A model generated the notes under the pieces. That model was given only the letters and a program-made list of their open reading frames with translations. It did no database searches and was not told the DNA's origin. From Actinernus sp. WN-2022 (Eukaryota; Cnidaria; Anthozoa; Actiniaria; Actinernidae), in the NCBI GenBank assembly GCA_030867875.1, contig JAOWCC010001589.1, positions 76,221,537 to 76,285,536 on the forward strand: DNA of 64,000 nucleotides, written 5' to 3'. A program made the translations under genes and the position numbers. Below are positions 57,273 through 64,000 of the stretch, piece by piece; the first letter of the stretch is position 1; each line of letters opens with the position of its first letter.

Positions 57273-57603
57273 CACATGCATGGCCGCACATCATCTCTTT
57301 ATCACACGTTTTCTTATAAATCGAATATTTTTGCACCTCATTCAAATAATATCGGGAAAACCGCGAAATGGTCTATTGAAATGTTTTCGGCATATTTGGT
57401 TTGGTTATTGCGAAAAGGGGACAAAGGAGAGCTGGGGGTAGCGCAGTGGTAACTCCTCTATGGTCTGCTCTACTATACTGGTTATCTCAGTTAGTAGAAC
57501 ATGGTCTAGTGTGCAGGAGGTCGATCGCGGGCTCGAATCCCGGCCGCCTCTTTGGGAAGAGACGTAGAAGTCGTTGGCCTTGTCTCATTCCTCTTCTAAC
57601 CTA
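57273..57603 (+). repeat. tRNA-derived SINE block, copy 1
   Basis: Has A-box-like TAGCGCAGTGG (57439-57449), then a second tRNA-like start TATCTCAGTTAGTAGA (57483) and a B box GGCTCGAATCC (57530-57540). The T-arm CGGG-CTCGAAT-CCCG can form. No mature tRNA is encoded, because the anticodon arm is not recognisable. It appears to be a head of one SINE type fused to another. The 3' tail present in copy 2 is missing. Confidence 0.65.
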
Positions 57604-57651
57604 TTCTATTTCTTGAACCATGCAGATAAAAGAAAATGAATCAGATGAAAG

Positions 57652-57879
57652 CGAGTTCGCTGGTTGCATTTTTCAACTCTTGTCATGAATTAAACTTTAA
57701 CATAAACGGTTTCAAAAATATATTTATTTTATTATTTTACAAGTAGTAGCTCGATTTTTACGGGTCCATATTTTGTGTACAAGTATGTCGAGTTCCTACA
57801 TGGTTATGGACGATTCAGAATACTCAAATAAAAACAGGGAGACAATCAGGGTTCGTTTTCACAATAACTTTGAAATCGA
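57652..57879. repeat. direct repeat A, copy 2
   Basis: Second copy of 56996-57228, with scattered differences (for example ACGGGTCC in place of ACATATCC). Confidence 0.8.
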
Positions 57880-58044
57880 TAGTGAATTGTAGTCGTAATT
57901 CTTATTGAAATCGCCCCGCCTCAGAAAATAGAGGCAGTACAAAAAAGGCATGTCAACGCACTGAATAAAAAGTTAAATTTAATCTAAAGTTTAAAAAAAC
58001 AAATTTAGTGTAAGACCTCTTTAGCTACTATTACTCCTACTGTC

Positions 58045-58600
58045 TACAAAAATACGCGAGTCGGTAACACTCCTTTTCTTCGGAAAGCCATTTCAAATTC
58101 TTTCCGAATTTGAGTTAATTACACTGCTAGAAAATTGCAAAACTTACCGCCGTTTTATCTTCTCATTAGTTAATAAGCTGTTTATCCAGAAAGGTTTTCC
58201 TAGTTATAGAACTGATCTAATTACCCAATTAACAAGCGCCGTTAGCTCAATTGAAATAGAACAAAGCACGCGAGTCGGTAACACTCCTTTATTCGGCAAA
58301 GTTCTTTCAAAATAGATGGATCGACGCGAGCATTATGGATTATAAAAACTTACATACCACGATAATTACGTGAACTTCATTATGATTTTCATGCATGTAA
58401 AAATCATCAGGCTATTTGGCAGTTGTTTCCAAATACGAGTCCACTCGCTGCAAGCAAAGGTAAGTTTTAAAACTTCCCGCCGTTTTAGATCTTAATTAGT
58501 TCATTAGCTTGTTTATTCAGGAAGTTTTCACGCGAGTCGGTAACACTTGAACATTCGGCAAAGTCTTTTCAAAGTAGGCGGATAAACGGGTTATCAAAAC
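58045..58600. repeat. degenerate ~215-265 bp tandem repeat
   Basis: ACGCGAGTCGGTAACACTCC recurs at about 58054 and 58267, with a shorter match (ACGCGAGTCGGTAACACTTG) at about 58530. Each is followed by TTCGG(C/A)AAAG and a CCGCCGTTTTA(T/G)AT-CTT segment. Confidence 0.65.
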
Positions 58601-58899
58601 CTTTAAGTATCCACAATAATTACATCATCTACATGTTGGCTTCAGGCAAGAAATATTAACAACTAATCATTCGAAGATTTACGACGATTGTATGTTGCAC
58701 TGCTCGCGCGAATGAAAATTGCAGCGTTTACCGTAGCTACCAACACGTAGCTACCTAAGAAAAGTGAAGCGTGGATTATAAAATAAAATTGAATTGCATG
58801 CCTTTATACACATTACTGATAGTTTTTTTTCTCCACGTCCAATACATTACAGTAATAAAAAGAAGGAAAACATGTATTCATAACCTTTTAAAAGTTTTG

Positions 58900-58992
58900 G
58901 GAGGGGGGCGAAATCGCTAGAGGGGGGCGAGGAAGCCAGGAAGGGGGACGAATTCACTAGCGATGAATTCACGGGGGGGGGGGGGGGGGGCG
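58900..58992. repeat. GGGGGGCGA-rich repeat with G tract
   Basis: Repeats of GGGGGGCGAAATCGCT and related pieces end in about 20 consecutive G (about 58972-58990). Confidence 0.55.
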
Positions 58993-59011
58993 AAATCGCT
59001 GGTACACCGGA

Positions 59012-59580
59012 TCACATGCATGGCCGCACATCATCTCTTTATCACACGTTTTCTTATAAATCGAATACTTTTGCACCTCATTCAAAATATCGGGAAAACC
59101 GCGAAATGGTCTATTGAAATGTTTTCGGCATATTTGGTTTGGTTATTGCGAAAAGGGGACAAAGGAGAGCTAGGGGTAGCGCAGTTGTAACTCCTCTATG
59201 GTCTGCTCTACTATACTGGTTATCTCAGCTAGTAGAGCATGGTCTAGTGTGCGGGAGGTCGATCGCGGATTCGAATCCCGGCCGCGTCTTTGGGCAGGGA
59301 CGTAGAAGTCGTTGGCCTTGTCTGACTCATTCCTCTTCTAACTTATACGTGGGGGACGTGAAAGAACCTGTTGTGTTATTTCGAGAAAGTGTAGGGAATT
59401 GTCTCCCGACACAACAGCCTGGTATTCCGAGGTACTAATGATTACTCGTGATCGTAAACTGCACGGCAGCACATTGCGCCACAATAGCAGTCCATATCAC
59501 AAAACTAACCTTGAGAAGCGCAATTGAATATATCCATATGGAATTTGAGGTATATAAATGAATACCTTTACCTTTTACTA
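59012..59580 (+). repeat. tRNA-derived SINE, copy 2 (with tail)
   Basis: Nearly identical to 57273-57603 up to about 59337. It then continues with GACGTGAAAGAACCTG, a GTGTAGGGAATTGTCTCCCG stem-loop region and the tail AACCTTGAGAAGCGCA...AATACCTTTACC. The tail also occurs at 29086-29229. B box GGATTCGAATCC at about 59268. Confidence 0.65.
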
Positions 59581-60023
59581 TAGACGTATTTTATTCACTC
59601 TTGAAATGTTTGACCTCATAACGGGGCGCCATATGTGAGTAGAATTTGTTGGTAGAGTAGAGTTTTTGTCGCCCTTGATTGAGAATTTTTCTCCGGCAGG
59701 GGTTTTAATCTCTTCTCAAAAATAAACCTAAATTCCAATTATTCGACAAAGCAATTCGTGTCCCCGATTGCTAGTAGACCCCTAGAAGACTAGACACGTT
59801 AATAAATGTCTATTTCATATTTTTTTTATCATTCATCACGCATCTATTATAACATATTATTTTACGCTTGAATGTAGTAACCTGTTTTGGTTTTCCACTG
59901 TACATGTGAAACATCACATGCAGGTGGATCATTTACATTAGAATGAACAGGACCTCAATATAAACATTAATCAGTTTTACGTAAATTTAACAACTTTATT
60001 TGGTCTTATTTTTGCGTAAACAA
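59581..60023. other. no gene seen
   Basis: AT-rich flank of the satellite. Confidence 0.4.
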
Positions 60024-60641
60024 GAACGCGCGATTTCATTGGCTGCTCAGCGTGCTTGATTTTCTTTTATTATATAAATTATGGGAACATTCTAAGAACG
60101 CGCGATTTCATTGGCTGCTCAGCGTGTTTGATTTTCTTTTATAATATAAATTATGGGAACATTCTAAGAACGCGCGATTTCATTGGCTGCTCAGCGTGTT
60201 TGATTTTCTTTTATAATATAAATTATGGGAACATTCTAAGAACGCGCGATTGCATTGGCTGTTCAACGTGCTTGATTTTCTTTTATAATATAAATTACGG
60301 GAGCATTCTAAGAACGCGCGATTTCACTGGCTGTTCAAGGTGCTTCATATTCTTTTATAATATAAATTACGAGAGCATTCTAAGTACGCGCGATTTCATT
60401 GGCTGCTCAGCGTGCTTGATTTTCTCTTATAACTGATATAAATTACGGGAGCATTCTAAGAACGCGCGATTTCATTGGCTGTTCAACGTGCTTGATTTTC
60501 TTTTATAATATAAATTACGGGAGCATTCTAAGAACGCGCGATTTCACTGGCTGTTCAGGGTGCTTGATATTCTTTTATAATATAAATTACGGGAGCATTC
60601 TAAGAACGCGCGATTTCATTGGCTGCTCAGCGTGCTTGATT
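60024..60641. repeat. 72-bp satellite, about 8.6 copies
   Basis: Each unit has AACGCGCGATTTCATTGGCT, GCTCAGCGTG-TTGATTTTC and TTTTATAATATAAATTA. One unit carries a small insertion near 60430. Because 72 is divisible by 3 a 126-codon frame stays open across it. That frame is not evidence of a protein. Confidence 0.9.
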
Positions 60642-60643
60642 TA

Positions 60644-60800
60644 AGGGTTAGAGACTGATGTGAGTGCTTTATCGGAAAATACAGTCACTTGCTGACTTTA
60701 CGATGAGCGAACTATAATGAATGCTGCATGAGGAGTATGAAGAAATTTTGAGTTCCTCATAGTACAGTCAGCAAGTGACTATATTTGCCGATAACTGTAC
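60644..60800. repeat. inverted-repeat element next to satellite
   Basis: ATCGGAAAATACAGTCACTTGCTGACT is inverted as AGTCAGCAAGTGACTATATTTGCCGAT (60765-60795). It is related to 53086-53215. Confidence 0.6.
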
Positions 60801-61195
60801 AAACATAGGTCTACACACGTCTCTGGGACAAGTAGGAAAAACATCCTCTTTCCGGCTGAGGGACAGTTAATAAATTGCCAGATACTAGTTTACTCTCTCC
60901 CCACGGGGTCTAACGCGCCGCCTATTGTATTGCGGTAGCCAGGCTACAAAGCAGGCTATCAGGCCAGGCTACAATGCCTGATAAACGATCACCTATCACG
61001 GAGGAAATTACGCCGATCGGACGGGTTTTCGTGAAAAACCCGCCCTCAAGGAATCGTGGTTGGAATTTGAGGGTGCTGCCTTCCCTTTATTTTAGACAGA
61101 GAGAAGAGAGAAAAAAAAAATGAGAGACATGCCCCATAAACGCCATTTCTAGACCCCAGAGAGATAAAAGGACAAGATGGGCAATATTCTAACGT
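60801..61195. other. no gene seen
   Basis: Contains short GCCAGGCTACAA repeats near 60938-60972. Confidence 0.4.
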
Positions 61196-61219
61196 TTTCG
61201 ACACTTTCTTTCAGGCTAC

Positions 61220-61601
61220 TAGCAGTAAGCATAAGTACAGCACTCGCTTTATATCTAAATCCACCTTCTCCTTTCCAAAAATTCGTACAAATTATGGAAA
61301 GATATATTGGACTCAAAGTTTGGAACAATGTTGATGAATCTACAAAATATTTGAGCTTTCGCTGCTTCAAGAGAAAGTTTAAAGACAAACTTCTAAATCT
61401 TTATTAATAATCTAAATAATTGTTTTGACCTATATCCTGTTTACTAATAGTATACTTTGTTAGTAAATTAATTGTAAGATTAGCTCCTTATATAGTTATT
61501 TAATTTCGGGTGCCCGGTTACTTTATAACTTGTTTACTTTAATCCGACCCATGTAATCTGCCACTGTAAGTACAAATAAAATATTGTTGTTGTTGTTGTT
61601 G
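61220..61601 (+). pseudogene. LINE 3' end with (TGT)n tail
   Basis: Two overlapping frames give RFISKSTFSFPKIRTNYG and then GLKVWNNVDESTKYLSF...KRKFKDKLLNLY with a TAA at 61405-61407. This is the last part of a LINE ORF2 with one frameshift near 61300. The 3' UTR ends AATAAAATATTG followed by about five TGT units, a microsatellite tail as in RTE/L2/CR1-like groups. Confidence 0.65.
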
Positions 61602-63004
61602 ACACACTCTTAAGGTAAGTTTATTTTTTTCTTTATCTGAGAATTAAGGGAAATAATGGCTATATATATATAGTAACACGATCCTTTACAAAACACGAGC
61701 TTGGTCGCCTGTGACTATAGAGTAGTAGAGAGGGAAAAGCAACACGAAAATATTTTGACGGTTTTTGATGGCCAATATTTTCGCGTCGTTTTTTTAGTTG
61801 TCGCGCGCGTGCCCACTTTGCTTCAACTGCTTCCGGTTACTAAAAAAAATTCGACATTATCATCGCATGCCACACAATACGAGAATCCCTTTCTTATTTC
61901 TGCTCTCTTCAGTTGGTAATACTGAGCAGTTTGAGAGTTTGGTCTTTCATTGGCGCAAAGTTTTGACAATTAACTAGTACAGGAAAAATCACAAAAACGA
62001 GGCCGTAGTTAATTAGGCATAACTGCATGGCTCAAACTCATACCACTCTATACATTGAAATCCCGATAACTTAGTACTATTTAATTCAGAGTACTGCTAA
62101 CCTTGGCATATAATTACTCTTTAATGGTAGCATTATTTCAAGATTCGCCATTTTATAATGTGTTTTTTTATTGCTAAGCAGTTTTCTCTCAAGCGCACCG
62201 AAGCTACTCGTGCTTTTACTAGTGCATGGATAACATCTTCATGTGCATGTTTCTACTAGAACCTCCGCTTCCGCTGTAAGTAAAAGCAAATCTTAAAGCA
62301 GAAATTCTAGATCAGCTCACGGCGCCTGAGGACAAATTCAACTTCAACATATTCAACTTCTTACACGCTAACGCATCTACATTTTCATTTGCAATGCCAT
62401 ACGACCTGTTAACAGTACACAGGCTATATATGCACATCCTCCGATCCTGTCTTCATTAATTTCGCCGTACCTAGCTACGTATAGCCTGCATGCAGACCAG
62501 AGGCTAACCGATTATTCATTTTCTCATCTAAATAATTATGATTTTGGACATAATTATTTCTTTGCTATTTGTTTAGCGTTACCGTGGCGCCGAAACTTGG
62601 CACTAAAATTGTCCAGGACTTAAGATATTCAGTTGACGGAAACACTTAAGTTTTTAAAATAAGCAGATATTACTCTTTCTGATCTGGTGAAACATATTGA
62701 AACTTGGCGGACTGATCATCCCGTTCAATTTGTTCAGTTTACCAGAAAAATTATATACATCATAAGTAAAGCTGCTACTCTGTGTGTAAGTCCGTCTTTT
62801 CGGAGCCTATATTTAGCTGCAAAGTAAAATTAATGGACTGTTTCACAACGGGGTATATGATTATTCGGTCAGTTAACTTAGCAAAATCTGACTCTTTCCG
62901 GACGGAATAACCCGATATAAGTAGTTGCCGCGTCTTACAAGCTTAAAGTTTTACGACCATTAAGAAAAGAAAAGCAGCTTTTTAAGACGTTGCTGAATAC
63001 GGCC
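61602..63004. other. no gene seen
   Basis: No supported feature. Confidence 0.4.
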
Positions 63005-63013
63005 AAAAGAACT

Positions 63014-63918
63014 TACCCTGGTCCCAGAGGTCTTCTAGAGAGAGAACAGCCGTGGAGAAAGAGCCGCGAAGCGGCGAGCTGCGAAGCGGGGTCAGAATCT
63101 GACTGTATTTTCTAATTGGAGGAATATTTAATGAGCTCATTACAACAAGAACTGTGATTGGTTAGATATATTGTACTCAGGGACGGAAGGATAAGTAATC
63201 ATTGTGATATCGTATGGTCAACTAGAGAGGGGACGGGAATTATTTACGTTTGCTGGCAGTCCGCTCGATCTCGCATGTAGAAAATTATAGTATTCGTATG
63301 GCGATTCCTCAAATCATCTATGAAGACATCGTATCATCTGTACTAAAAGATCGCTTTCCAAAGATAACATTACCGACTGATGTGCAAGACAAAGCATTAT
63401 TTGGCGTTATACGTTATACGTTTACGGGGAGCTCGAGTTGTCTGCTGTGAAAACATCCTCGGGTCGACGAACTGAATCGCATGCATTTGCCATTTGCCAT
63501 GTAAACAAATAGACCCTTCCACGGTTTCTTTGAACTTTTGATATATACGTATAACGGCAAAACCGTCGATACTGCTGAAAAGAGCACCTCGAAGTTAGTC
63601 AAAATCCCAAATTTGAGAGTTATATCTTGAATAGAAGCAAAGTTTTAGGCCCGCAAACTCGTTTGTATGGAAATTTTGATTTCTAGATAATTATTTTACT
63701 CTGGCTACTCCACTGAATTAAATTATAATGTGACCCGCACGTGGTATCTCTCGCCTGATTGGTCGATTTATTAATTACTCGGTTGAAATGTTTGACAGTT
63801 TTCAAAACATGAAAGTGAGATTGGCACCCACCGATACCAGAGGTTTTCTCTTCTCGCTGCTTCGCAGCTCGCCGCTTCGCGGCTGTTCTCCGTCTGGAAA
63901 ACCTCTGGAACCAGGGTA
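63014..63918. mobile_element. 905-bp Mutator-like non-autonomous transposon with 9-bp target duplication
   Basis: Inverted ends TACCCTGGTCCCAGAGG and CCTCTGGAACCAGGGTA (one mismatch) are followed inwards by a second matching block (GAGAACAGCC...GCCGCGAAGCGGCGAGCTGC). Both sides carry the direct repeat AAAAGAACT (63005-63013 and 63919-63927). Nine-base duplications are typical of Mutator-like elements. The internal 66-codon frame (63250-63450) is not recognised as a transposase. Confidence 0.75.
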
Positions 63919-64000
63919 AAAAGAACTCGGTAGGTAAAGAGATCTCTTTACCTTAATGGATTTAATTAGCATGTGGACTAAGAAAGTAATCAGCCGTTAT

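Noticed and set aside
57476..57550. functional tRNA gene
   Set aside because: A and B boxes are present, but no anticodon arm or acceptor stem can be formed and the sequence is repeated as part of a SINE.
60056..60436. 126-codon open frame with a repeated peptide
   Set aside because: It is produced by the 72-bp satellite, whose unit length is a multiple of three; no start context or codon bias supports a protein.
60024..60641. CRISPR-like array
   Set aside because: The repeats are contiguous without unique spacers and the genome is eukaryotic; it is a satellite.

Overview
This window looks like nuclear DNA of a marine invertebrate, most likely an anthozoan cnidarian (coral or sea anemone). 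The inference rests on AT-rich, intron-containing sequence, a single-exon rhodopsin-type receptor, and a mix of CR1/Jockey-like LINEs, Penelope-like elements (PLEs), a Ty3/gypsy remnant, tRNA-derived SINEs and very many small inverted-repeat elements. No bacterial operons, rRNA or functional tRNA genes were seen.

Only two host genes can be read with confidence. (1) At 16436-20461 (minus) is a two-exon gene for a ~1258-residue protein. A 73-bp first exon (20389-20461) encodes a textbook signal peptide and splices in frame, across a 249-bp intron, to one 3.7-kb exon. That exon joins a dynamin-like GTPase domain to a C-terminal domain whose motifs (VVEP, LPQNGRG, SRS, TIDDD) resemble the glycosyltransferase-like TAGT/GREB1/JGT group. 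This is the best candidate for an unusual system. (2) At 36140-37123 (plus) is an intronless 7TM receptor with degenerate class A motifs. A short first coding exon of an unidentified gene lies at 29230-29360 (minus); its splice donor coincides with the end of a SINE.

Layout. 0-8 kb: foldback MITEs, minisatellites, a decayed exon and a LINE tail. 8.4-11.1 kb: 3' half of a gypsy element fused to a doubly truncated LINE. 12-13.5 kb: LINE tail running into a 785-bp palindrome. 16.4-20.5 kb: GTPase gene. 21-24.2 kb: MITEs. 24.7-29.1 kb: near full-length but broken LINE, then SINE, host exon, PLE (29.7-31.0 kb) and a 1.2-kb array of nested inverted repeats (31.1-32.3 kb). 32.4-33.5 kb: LINE tail split by a small transposon. 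36.1-37.1 kb: receptor. 38.0-39.6 kb: MITE and a 1.1-kb composite foldback. 40.8-42.5 kb: LINE tail and second PLE. 42.6-46.7 kb: two minus-strand LINE remnants. 46.7-57 kb: mostly anonymous DNA with MITEs. 57-59.6 kb: duplicated blocks and two SINEs. 60.0-60.64 kb: 72-bp satellite. 61.2-61.6 kb: LINE tail. 63.0-63.9 kb: Mutator-like non-autonomous element with 9-bp target duplications.

Two RNA-level signals recur. Three hammerhead-ribozyme-like folds, two of them just 3' of a PLE ORF stop, share one secondary structure including an extra A next to stem II. LINE 3' ends carry conserved stem-loops, with compensatory base changes in one family, which are probably recognised by the element's reverse transcriptase. 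All calls come from reading the sequence; no database search was possible.
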